From the NCBI RefSeq assembly GCF_025972045.1, contig NZ_JAPDHX010000002.1, forward strand, positions 434,001-498,000: DNA of 64,000 bases. Reading direction: 5' to 3'. The DNA comes from Micropruina sonneratiae. GTDB lineage: Bacteria > Actinomycetota > Actinomycetes > Propionibacteriales > Propionibacteriaceae. Under the pieces are notes generated by a model. The model did not search any database. It saw only the letters and a program-made list of their open reading frames with translations, and had not been told where the DNA came from. The translations under genes were made by a program, and so were the position numbers. Each line of letters opens with the position of its first letter. Positions within the stretch are counted from its first letter, which is position 1. Positions 56,228 through 64,000 of this stretch are shown here, in pieces.

Positions 56228-57208
56228 TCAGTCGAGCGCCAGCACGGCGTAGGCGGCCAGCCAGTGTTCGGCCATCCAGTGGCTGCCACGCACCTCGGCC
56301 AAACCGGCGCTGAGGTGGTGCCGGGCGGCCCGCTGGACCACCACGGACGTACCGAGCCGACGCTGCAGCACCCGGAAGCCGGCCGCCCGGTGCAGGTTCA
56401 GCCCGTGGTGGTGGGCGGCCTGGCCGTCGCTGGAGTCGATCGCCGTCAGCGGGGTGAACAGCGTCGCCGGGTGGCCCTCGACGAGCCCCGGCAGGGCGAT
56501 GTCGAGCCAGAGCGCGAAGGTGCGCGAGGGCAGCACCAGGGACATCAGCTCCGCCTCGGCCAGTGCCGGGGACAGGAAATCGCCGGCGCCGGGCTCCCAC
56601 TGGGCGGGGTAGTCGCGGTCGTTGCCGTACCAGCGCCGTGCGGTCAGGGTGATCTGCTCGGCGAGCGCACCGTCGCCACGCTCGGACAGCAGCCGCGCCC
56701 ACGGCCACGACCTGGCCAGGGCGAAAGCCGTGTTGGCGTGGGCCCCCTGCCGGTTGGGCAGTGCGGTGCGCGGGAGCCAATCCAGCCAGGCCGCGGTCAC
56801 CCGCCCGGCGAGCACGGCCAGGGCATCGGCCCAGCGCGTCCCTTCGGACGCCTCGGCCAAGGCCAGCGCCCATCCCCAGCCGTAGGGTCGCTCGAAGCCG
56901 GGATGGGCGGCCAGGTACGCCGCTTCGGTCGCCACGTTGTCGACACTCAGGTGCTCATCCATCACCCGTTCGGCCTCCTCGCGATCGGCCCCGTTCAGCA
57001 GCGGCAGCAGCCTAAGCAGCGCCCAGTGCATCTCTACCGCCGAATGCCAGTCGAAGCAGCCGTAGAAGGCCGGGTGCAGTTGGCTCGGGTTGGCCATGTC
57101 GTCCGGTCCGGTCATCACGTGCCGGGGGGCGTTGGGGTACTCCCGCCGGACGGCGCCGATGATCGTCGCCGCGAAGCCCGGTGCGAGGTCGGCCAGCGAG
57201 GGCGTCAT
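56228..57208 (-). CDS. DUF2891 family protein
   Basis: 326 residues. An all-helical protein with conserved-looking HPAFYGCFDWHSAVEMHWAL, YGWGWALALAEA and LPNRQGAHANTAFALA, then AQWEPGAGDFLSPALAEAEL. The repeated aromatic helices recall (alpha/alpha)6 barrels of glycan-active enzymes, and DUF2891 has been placed in that fold class; catalytic residues are not identified. ATG 57208 overlaps the stop of the upstream DUF6882-like gene (ATGA), so the two are co-expressed. No signal peptide. Confidence 0.87.
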   Translation of the reverse strand: MTPSLADLAPGFAATIIGAVRREYPNAPRHVMTGPDDMANPSQLHPAFYGCFDWHSAVEMHWALLRLLPLLNGADREEAERVMDEHLSVDNVATEAAYLAAHPGFERPYGWGWALALAEASEGTRWADALAVLAGRVTAAWLDWLPRTALPNRQGAHANTAFALARSWPWARLLSERGDGALAEQITLTARRWYGNDRDYPAQWEPGAGDFLSPALAEAELMSLVLPSRTFALWLDIALPGLVEGHPATLFTPLTAIDSSDGQAAHHHGLNLHRAAGFRVLQRRLGTSVVVQRAARHHLSAGLAEVRGSHWMAEHWLAAYAVLALD

Positions 57209-57909
57209 TGCAGTGCGTTGGGGCCGAGGCTGCCGCTGATGTTGGTGATCCGGCCCTGGTCATCGAACTGGACGCCCATCACGTCGCCGCCGATGTGCAC
57301 CTTCAGCTGGCGCTCGTCGCCCGTCACCCGCAGGTCGTGCACAGAGGCGTAGGTGAGCACCTGGGAGCGGGGATTCTCGGGGCGCAGGCCCACGGCGTCC
57401 AGGATCCGGCGCGGGAAGGTCACCGCCTGAGGCCGCACCCGCGGCACCGCCGGGTCGAGGATGCCGAAGTAGGCGGTTCCGGCACCGTAGTCGGCGGAGT
57501 AGAACGCGGTCGCCCCGATGATCGGCGCCGCCACCAGGGCGATGCTGGCACCCGCGCCCAGGCCCGTGTCCAGGACGCCCGCCAGGCCGAACCGGGGCTC
57601 GGCCAGTTCCCACAATCCCCACGAGTCGGCCACGTCCGTCACCCGTTTCGCCGGGGCGATGGCGGGAATGTCCGAGGCGAACCCCTGATTCGCCCACGAC
57701 CACAGCCAGGTATTGGTCTGCTTCGAGACGGTGCCCAGCAGCACCACGTGCAGCGGGCGCCCGCCGATGGTGAGCGTGGCCTGGTCGATGGCCGCCTGGT
57801 AAGGGGCGTTCAGGTCGACGACCGCCGCCAGCGACTCCTGCGCCTCCATGGCGACCGGCAGGTGTGCCACCACTGCCGAGTTGAAGCGGTCATGGTTGTG
57901 TTCGGGCAT
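57205..57909 (-). CDS. DUF6882-like protein
   Basis: 234 residues from ATG 57909. The segment LLGTVSKQTNTWLWSWANQG matches the tryptophan-rich pattern I associate with DUF6882. A central hydrophobic run (AGASIALVAAPIIGATAFYS) could be a buried helix, and a beta-rich end (LRVTGDERQLKVHIGGDVMG) closes the protein. TAGTCT-GGCCCGC before the ATG suggests a leaderless transcript carrying this gene and DUF2891. Function unknown. Confidence 0.7.
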   Translation of the reverse strand: MPEHNHDRFNSAVVAHLPVAMEAQESLAAVVDLNAPYQAAIDQATLTIGGRPLHVVLLGTVSKQTNTWLWSWANQGFASDIPAIAPAKRVTDVADSWGLWELAEPRFGLAGVLDTGLGAGASIALVAAPIIGATAFYSADYGAGTAYFGILDPAVPRVRPQAVTFPRRILDAVGLRPENPRSQVLTYASVHDLRVTGDERQLKVHIGGDVMGVQFDDQGRITNISGSLGPNALQ

Positions 57910-57916
57910 GCGGGCC

Positions 57917-57922
57917 AGACTA
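57917..57922 (-). promoter_or_regulatory. -10 element TAGTCT, leaderless start of the DUF6882-like operon
   Basis: TAGTCT, GGCCCGC, then ATG 57909 (spacer 7 nt). Confidence 0.5.
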
Positions 57923-58034
57923 TCGCCCCGCAACTCCCGCTCCGGAGGTTCGGGCAGCACTCCCCCGGCACCGGTCCGGACCCCTCGGCCGGCGAGGTCT
58001 CGACCCTCGCTGGGGCAGGTGCGAGGCTGGTGGG

Positions 58035-58547
58035 GTGACCACGATCGAAGCAGTCCAGGGCGACATCACCACCGAGACCACCGACGCCATCGTGAACGCC
58101 GCCAACTCGTCGCTGGGCGGCGGGGGTGGCGTCGACGGCGCGATCCACGCCGCCGCCGGGCCCAAGCTGCTCGAGGCGTGCCGGCGGGTGCGCCGCACCA
58201 CCTGGCCCGACGGCCTGCCGGTCGGCGAGGCGGTGGCCACCGACGCGTTCGACCTGCCCTGCCGCTGGGTGATCCACACCGTCGGCCCCAACGCGCATCG
58301 CGGCCAGACCGACCCGGCCCAGCTGGCGTCCTGCTTCACCCGCAGCCTGGACGTCGCGGTCGACCTGGGTGCTGGCAGCATCGCCTTCCCCGCGATCAGT
58401 GCGGGCGTCTACGGCTGGGACGCCGGCGACGTCGCCCGGATCGCGGTGGACGCCGTCCGCGGACACCCGGCCGACGGCGTCCGGCTGATCAGGTTCGTGC
58501 TGTTCGGCGAACGGCTGCACCGGGCGTTCGCCACGGCCCTCGGCTGA
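58035..58547 (+). CDS. macrodomain protein, probable O-acetyl-ADP-ribose deacetylase
   Basis: 170 residues from GTG 58035. The macrodomain fold is complete: VQGDITTETTDAIVNAANSS, GGGGGVDGAIHAAAG (the catalytic loop), VIHTVGPNAHRG and FPAISAGVYGWDAGDVARIA. The length and NAANSSLGGGGGVDGAIH motif match MacroD/YmdB-type enzymes that remove acetyl from O-acetyl-ADP-ribose or ADP-ribose from acidic residues. It stands alone; no ADP-ribosyltransferase is seen nearby. Confidence 0.93.
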   Translation: MTTIEAVQGDITTETTDAIVNAANSSLGGGGGVDGAIHAAAGPKLLEACRRVRRTTWPDGLPVGEAVATDAFDLPCRWVIHTVGPNAHRGQTDPAQLASCFTRSLDVAVDLGAGSIAFPAISAGVYGWDAGDVARIAVDAVRGHPADGVRLIRFVLFGERLHRAFATALG

Positions 58548-58580
58548 GCGCCGCGTCCGTCGTCAGCCGGCGCCGCCGGG

Positions 58581-58937
58581 TCAGTACGTCGGGGTGGGCA
58601 GTGCCGACATCAGCAGCGCGGCGTTCAGCACCACCATTGTCGCCACCGTCAGCAGCACCCACACCCACCGTGCCGGGGCCAGCCCACGGCGAAGCAGCAG
58701 GAACAGGGCCACACCGGCCCCCGCCGCGCTGAACCAGGCCAGCCAGCTCAACGCCACCCGCTCGGGGTAGGTGTGGGTGGCCGGCGTCGTGCCGCCCCCC
58801 GGTGCGGGCAGCGTGTAATGATCGACGGACAACCCGAACAGGATGTAGCCCGCCAGGGCACAGGCGACGACCATCAGGCCGAGCACCAGCTTCGGCACCA
58901 GTGTCGGTGACACGGCGCTCTCGCCGGGTTGTGACAC
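58581..58937 (-). CDS. small membrane protein of unknown function
   Basis: 118 residues from GTG 58937, with three hydrophobic helices (LVLGLMVVACALAGYILFGL, VALSWLAWFSAAGAGVALFL, WVLLTVATMVVLNAALLMSA). The loop after helix 1 (SVDHYTLPAPGGGTTPATHT) would lie outside. It begins three bases after the sigA stop, so it probably shares the sigA transcript. No family recognised. Confidence 0.7.
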   Translation of the reverse strand: MSQPGESAVSPTLVPKLVLGLMVVACALAGYILFGLSVDHYTLPAPGGGTTPATHTYPERVALSWLAWFSAAGAGVALFLLLRRGLAPARWVWVLLTVATMVVLNAALLMSALPTPTY

Positions 58938-58940
58938 GGC

Positions 58941-60302
<1,362 letters not shown>

Positions 60303-60416
60303 AAGTAGCCTCTCGGATTCCAGTATTTGGGCGCACGCCATCCGGGCTTTGTCAATGGCCGGCGCCTCGCCCATTCTGGCACGCGAACGATGGCATTCCA
60401 AACAGGCCGGGCTGAC

Positions 60417-60422
60417 TAGGGT
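60417..60422 (+). promoter_or_regulatory. -10 element TAGGGT, leaderless start of ptrB
   Basis: TAGGGT, TGCGGGC, then ATG 60430 (spacer 7 nt). Confidence 0.5.
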
Positions 60423-60429
60423 TGCGGGC

Positions 60430-62562
60430 ATGTCGCAACCGCCCCGGCCAGCCGAACGTCCCAGCCCGCGCCGCCACCACGGGGACGAGTTCATCGACGA
60501 CTTCGCCTGGATGGCCGACAAGACCTCGGAGGAGTTCCTGGCCCATCTTGCGGCCGAGAACGCCTGGACGGTCGCCTCGACCGCGCACCTGGACGGCCTG
60601 CGCGACGAACTGTACGGCGACATCCTGGCCCGCACCAGGCAGACCGACCTGTCGGTGCCCGACCTGGTCAGGCACACCGACGGCTCCACGTGGTGGTACT
60701 ACAGCCGCACCGTCGAGGGCCTCGACTACCCCGTGCACTGCCGGCTGCCGGCCGCCGATCCCGACCTGATTCCCGACGTGACGCAGCCGCCCGAGGGCGA
60801 GCAGGTGGTGCTCGACGAGAACCGGCTGGCGCAGGGCCGGGCGTTCTTCGCCCTCGGGCTGTGCGACGTGTCCCCGAACGGGCGCCGGCTCGCCTTCAGC
60901 GAGGACGTCAGCGGTGACGAACGGTTCCGGCTGCGGGTGATCGAACTGGCCGACGGCCGGGACGTGCCGGTGCCGCCTGTCGAGATCGCCGGCGGCGGCT
61001 GCTGGTGCGGCGACGACGCCCTCGTCTACCTGACCCTGGACGACAGCTGGCGCACCGACCGGATCTGGCTGCACACCCTGGGCTCGGATGCCGCCGACCG
61101 GTTGCTGCTGCATGAACCGGACGAGCGGTTCTGGCTCAACGCCGACGAAGCGCGGGACCGCCGGCACGTGCTGCTGGGGGCGGAGAGCAAGCAGAGTTGC
61201 GAGTACCGCCTGCTCGAGGTCGACCGACCGGACGCCGACGCCCGGCTGGTGGCCGCACGCCGGCCCGGCGTCGAGTACAACGTCGAGGTCGGCACCGACG
61301 GGCTGTACATCGTGCACAACGACGGCGCCACAGAGTTCGAGCTGGCCCGGGCGCCGTTCACGGCGTCCGGCGAGGGCGACTGGCAGTCGCTGGTGCCGCA
61401 GCGCCCCGGGGTGCGGCTGCTGGGCGTGCACGCCTACGCCGACTTCCTGGTGCTGCAGTCCCGCCGCGACGGGCTGCCGCTGATCGAGGTGCTGGCCCGG
61501 GACGCCGCGGGCGGCTGGCGTCCGCCCACCCCGATCCCGTTCGACGAGCAACTGTTCAGTGCCGGCGCGGTGTCCGCCGACGATCCACACACCGACCGCA
61601 TCCGGCTCGTGCACGAGTCGCTGGTCACCCCGCGGCGGCTCGAGGAGTACCGGCTGGACACCGGGGCGCGCCGCACCCTGAAGCAGACCGAGGTGCTCGA
61701 CCACCCCGTCCACGGGCGCTACGACCCCACCCGCTACGTGCAACGCAGGGAATGGGCGCTGGCCCCGGACGGTACCCGCGTCCCGCTGTCGATCGTGCAC
61801 CGGGCCGACCTGGTGGCCGACGGCGGCAACCCGGCGCTGCTGTACGGCTACGGTGCCTACGAGACGACCATGTCGCCGTGGTTCTCCATCCCCCGGCTGA
61901 GCCTGCTCGACCGCGGCTTCGTGTGGGCGATCGCGCACGTGCGCGGCGGCGGCGAACTGGGCCGGACCTGGTACGAGCAGGGCCGGCTGCTGGCCAAGCC
62001 GAACACCTTCAGCGACTTCGTCGCCTGCGCCCGGCACCTGGCGGCGTCCGGCTGGACCTCGCCCGACCGTCTGGTGGCCCAGGGCGCCTCCGCCGGCGGG
62101 CTGACCGTGGGCGCCGCGGTGAACCTCGCCCCGGACGCCTTCCGCGCCGTCCATGCCGACGTGCCCTTCGTGGACGCGTTGACGACGATCCTCAACCCCG
62201 ACCTGCCGCTGACGGTCACCGAATGGGAGGAGTGGGGCGACCCGCTGCACGACCCCGCGGTGTACGGGTGCATGAAGTCCTACACCCCCTACGAGAACGT
62301 GGCCGCCCGCGAGTATCCCGCGGTGCTGGCGACCAGCAGCCTCAACGACAGCCGGGTCGAGGTCACCGAGCCCGCCAAATGGGTGGCGCAGCTGCGCCGC
62401 ACCGTCACCAACGGCACCGACCGGCCGATCCTGCTGCGCACGGAAATGGTGGCCGGGCACGGTGGCGTCTCGGGCCGCTACCAGGCCTGGAAGGACCTCG
62501 CGTTCGAGCTGGCCTGGATCATCGACCAGGCGGGCGCAACGGTTGCCCACCCCCGCCGGTAG
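60430..62562 (+). CDS. ptrB: oligopeptidase B (S9A family peptidase)
   Basis: 710 residues. The beta-propeller N-terminal domain (about 60-420) is followed by an alpha/beta hydrolase domain with the catalytic Ser in [17 protein letters not shown], Asp in [17 protein letters not shown] and His in [15 protein letters not shown]. Signature [19 protein letters not shown] and [20 protein letters not shown] match oligopeptidase B, a cytoplasmic enzyme cutting short peptides after Arg or Lys. No signal peptide. The ATG at 60430 has a leaderless -10 instead of a ribosome binding site. Confidence 0.94.
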   Translation: MSQPPRPAERPSPRRHHGDEFIDDFAWMADKTSEEFLAHLAAENAWTVASTAHLDGLRDELYGDILARTRQTDLSVPDLVRHTDGSTWWYYSRTVEGLDYPVHCRLPAADPDLIPDVTQPPEGEQVVLDENRLAQGRAFFALGLCDVSPNGRRLAFSEDVSGDERFRLRVIELADGRDVPVPPVEIAGGGCWCGDDALVYLTLDDSWRTDRIWLHTLGSDAADRLLLHEPDERFWLNADEARDRRHVLLGAESKQSCEYRLLEVDRPDADARLVAARRPGVEYNVEVGTDGLYIVHNDGATEFELARAPFTASGEGDWQSLVPQRPGVRLLGVHAYADFLVLQSRRDGLPLIEVLARDAAGGWRPPTPIPFDEQLFSAGAVSADDPHTDRIRLVHESLVTPRRLEEYRLDTGARRTLKQTEVLDHPVHGRYDPTRYVQRREWALAPDGTRVPLSIVHRADLVADGGNPALLYGYGAYETTMSPWFSIPRLSLLDRGFVWAIAHVRGGGELGRTWYEQGRLLAKPNTFSDFVACARHLAASGWTSPDRLVAQGASAGGLTVGAAVNLAPDAFRAVHADVPFVDALTTILNPDLPLTVTEWEEWGDPLHDPAVYGCMKSYTPYENVAAREYPAVLATSSLNDSRVEVTEPAKWVAQLRRTVTNGTDRPILLRTEMVAGHGGVSGRYQAWKDLAFELAWIIDQAGATVAHPRR

Positions 62563-62687
62563 CGGCCCGGGTACGACTGTGGTCTTGGATTGACCCGCAG
62601 GGGTGCCTTCAGGGTTCATTGAGGGCGAACACGAGAAGATCCGCGCTCCGCGCTGCGTTGTACTGATGACGAAGCGAAAGGACACGC

Positions 62688-63629
62688 ATGATCTCGACTG
62701 CGCACCGCATCCGGAGCACCGACGGAATCGATGGCAAGGACGCCGTGGGCCTGTACCTCGACGGCATCGCCAAGACGCCCCTGCTGACCGCCGAACAGGA
62801 GGTGTTCCTCGCCAAACGGATCGAGGCCGGCCTGTTCGCCCGGGCGCTGCTCGCCGAGACCGTGGAGGCCACGCGTCCCCACGGTGCCAGCACCGACGAA
62901 CTCGAACGCATCGCCGCCGAAGGTGACGCCGCCCTGCAACAGTTCATCACCGCCAACCTGCGGCTGGTGGTCTCGGTCGCCCGCAAGTACGGCCGGGCCC
63001 AGATGCCGCTGCTCGATCTGGTGCAGGAGGGCAACACTGGCCTGATCCGCGCGGTGGAGAAGTTCGACTACAGCAAGGGCTTCAAGTTCTCGACCTACGC
63101 CACCTGGTGGGTCCGCCAGTCGATCTCGCGCGGCATCGCGCAACAGGGCCGGATCGTTCGCCTGCCGGTGCACGTGGCCGAGCAGGTCAACCAGGTGTCG
63201 GCCGTCCGCCGCACGCTGGAGCGCCGCTTCGGTCGCGAGCCCGAACTGGTCGAGATCGCCGACGAGTTGGGCCTGACCGAGGAGCAGGTCGTCGACCTGC
63301 TGCGGCTGGCCCGCGACCACGTCAGCCTGGACGCCCCGGTCGAGGAGGACGGCGACACCGCGCTGGGCGACCTGCTCGCCCGCGAGATGTCACCCGGACC
63401 GGACGAGATGGTGCTGGACGCCGAGGACCGCGCCCGCCTGGACGGCATGCTGTCGTCGCTGGACGAGCGCTCCGCCGATGTGGTGCGGCGCCGCTACGGC
63501 CTGGTCGACGGCAGGCAGGCCAAGCTGGCCGACATCGCCGCTGTCTGGGGCATCACCGCCGAGCGCGTCCGCCAGATCGAACGGCACGCCATCGCCAAGC
63601 TGCGCACGGCGCACGAACTGGCCGCCTGA
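62688..63629 (+). CDS. sigB: group 2 sigma factor, SigB/HrdD-like
   Basis: 313 residues, with GAAAGGACACGC before ATG 62688. It lacks the long N-terminal region of SigA but keeps 1.2 (VGLYLDGIAKTPLLTAEQEV), 2 ([40 protein letters not shown]), 3 (LVEIADELGLTEEQVVDLLR) and 4 (LADIAAVWGITAERVRQIER). The sigA-sigB proximity is the corynebacterial and propionibacterial arrangement, where SigB serves stress and stationary phase. A TTGTACT just upstream may be a -10-like element. A hairpin terminator follows. Confidence 0.95.
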   Translation: MISTAHRIRSTDGIDGKDAVGLYLDGIAKTPLLTAEQEVFLAKRIEAGLFARALLAETVEATRPHGASTDELERIAAEGDAALQQFITANLRLVVSVARKYGRAQMPLLDLVQEGNTGLIRAVEKFDYSKGFKFSTYATWWVRQSISRGIAQQGRIVRLPVHVAEQVNQVSAVRRTLERRFGREPELVEIADELGLTEEQVVDLLRLARDHVSLDAPVEEDGDTALGDLLAREMSPGPDEMVLDAEDRARLDGMLSSLDERSADVVRRRYGLVDGRQAKLADIAAVWGITAERVRQIERHAIAKLRTAHELAA

Positions 63630-63641
63630 GCAGGACCCCCC

Positions 63642-63672
63642 AACGGCCCGCCCCACACCGGGGCGGGCCGTT
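63642..63672 (+). terminator. 13-bp hairpin terminator of sigB
   Basis: AACGGCCCGCCCC (63642-63654), loop ACACC, GGGGCGGGCCGTT (63660-63672), then TGTTGG. It starts 12 bp after the stop. Confidence 0.88.
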
Positions 63673-63706
63673 TGTTGGTGGCGTCCGGTGCCTTCCCGGG
63701 GGCTGA

Positions 63707-63810
63707 CCGTTCTCATCAACGCCGACTGCTGTCACCAACCGTGACTGCTTTCGCGTTGCAACACGAGAGCAGCCGGCCAAGCCGAGAACAGTCGGCGTTG
63801 ATGAGAACGG
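63707..63810. repeat. 104-bp element with perfect 22-bp terminal inverted repeats
   Basis: Positions 63707-63728 (starting CCGTTCTCATCAACGC) are exactly complementary to 63789-63810. The 60-bp centre holds a second, imperfect palindrome (CTGCTTTCGC ... GAGAGCAG) around GTTGCAAC. Nested palindromes without coding capacity suggest a miniature transposon (MITE) or a large structured RNA or DNA site; no flanking target duplication is obvious. Confidence 0.75.
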
Positions 63811-63837
63811 ACGCCCCCCGGGGCCAGCGACAGCACC

Positions 63838-63893
63838 CGTCATCCCGGGGTCTCTCCCCCGGGCCCTGGGGCATCCCGGCCGCCGGGATGAGG
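63838..63893. repeat. dispersed palindromic repeat, copy E (degenerate)
   Basis: CGTCATCCCGGGGTCTC opens it and ATCCCGGCCGCCGGGAT closes it; the middle is altered (TCCCCCGGGCCCTGGGGC). Confidence 0.65.
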
Positions 63894-63965
63894 GTGCTGA
63901 CCGATCACAGGGTCCGGTCGCCGTCTTCGGCGGATCGACCCGGTGAAGCCTCTGGACTGCCCGAC

Positions 63966-63971
63966 TAGGGT
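63966..63971 (+). promoter_or_regulatory. -10 element TAGGGT, leaderless start of the last gene
   Basis: TAGGGT, GTGCCC, then ATG 63978 (spacer 6 nt). Confidence 0.4.
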
Positions 63972-63977
63972 GTGCCC

Positions 63978-64000
63978 ATGGGTCTCCAGACGGGGGCGAC
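63978..64000 (+). CDS. first codons of a gene running off the right edge
   Basis: ATG 63978 opens a frame (MGLQTGA...) that leaves the window. The leaderless -10 element six bases upstream is the only support. The product cannot be identified from seven codons. Confidence 0.35.

Larger units (their letters stand above)
63673..63977. other. non-coding region with an inverted-repeat element and a dispersed repeat
   Basis: 305 bp without a gene. It carries the 104-bp inverted-repeat element (63707-63810), repeat copy E (63838-63893) and a -10 element for the last gene. A frame over 63672-63968 is open but Arg/Pro/Ser-biased and unsupported. Confidence 0.6.

Overview
High-GC (roughly 70%) actinobacterial chromosome, most likely Propionibacteriales and probably Propionibacteriaceae. 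The evidence is extreme G/C at third codon positions, frequent GTG starts, many ATGA/GTGA gene overlaps, and a block of families typical of Actinobacteria (DUF3000, DUF3710, DUF3093, DUF4235, DUF4193, DUF5998, SepH, the KimA/TrkA pair, ParE/ParC, SigA and a second SigB-like factor). There is no rRNA operon, prophage, insertion sequence or CRISPR array. Species-level placement cannot be read from the sequence alone.

Layout. 1-2.3 kb: accessory genes (methyltransferase, alpha/beta hydrolase-LuxR fusion) and a short orphan fragment. 2.3-2.8 kb: four tRNA genes (Val-GAC, Cys, Gly on minus; Val-CAC on plus). 2.9-7.3 kb: small regulator-led modules (TetR-GAPDH, ArsR-SRPBCC-SnoaL, a 47-residue membrane protein, a VOC protein) with three apparent frameshifts. 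7.5-13.2 kb: CbiX-like protein, PPK2 kinase, LigC-type ligase, cysteine hydrolase, LigD-type polymerase, MsrB. 13.3-21.3 kb: DUF3000-RNase D, a beta-propeller protein with a polytopic membrane partner, Dxs and a VOC protein. 21.3-26.9 kb: an SOS-boxed small gene, GntP, MATE, a GntR/DUF1648 pair and a membrane protein overlapping acnA. 26.9-37.2 kb: aconitase, 5-methyluridine methyltransferase, KimA-like K+ transporter, two TrkA proteins, then OB-fold/DUF3710/Dut/DUF3093. 37.3-44.5 kb: DUF4193, SepH, secreted HAD phosphatase, Tdk/alkaline phosphatase/DUF5998, App1-like phosphatase. 44.6-56.2 kb: ParC, carbonic anhydrase, RecQ-phosphoribosyltransferase fusion, a short AT-richer patch with a 22-codon reading frame, saccharopine dehydrogenase-like protein, FGGY kinase, ParE. 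56.2-64 kb: DUF7455, DUF2891/DUF6882 pair, macrodomain, SigA, oligopeptidase B, SigB-like factor and the first codons of a further gene.

How the genes fit together. Most of the window is housekeeping: topoisomerase IV subunits, principal sigma factor, cell division (SepH), nucleotide metabolism (Dut, Tdk), isoprenoids (Dxs), TCA cycle (AcnA), K+ homeostasis (KimA plus two TrkA) and DNA repair (LigC, Prim-Pol, RecQ, RNase D).

Two patterns cut across it. First, at least 15 genes have a TANNNT -10 element ending 6-8 nt before the start codon and no usable ribosome binding site, so leaderless transcription appears common. Second, a palindromic family beginning CGTCATCCCGG recurs in five intergenic regions. 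Several perfect palindromes in promoters (small membrane protein, acnA, ArsR, GntR, SOS-box gene) are good operator candidates. I did not find an obviously new multi-gene system; the best leads are the SOS-boxed orphan, the 22-codon frame with the 84-residue protein, and the unexplained palindromes.
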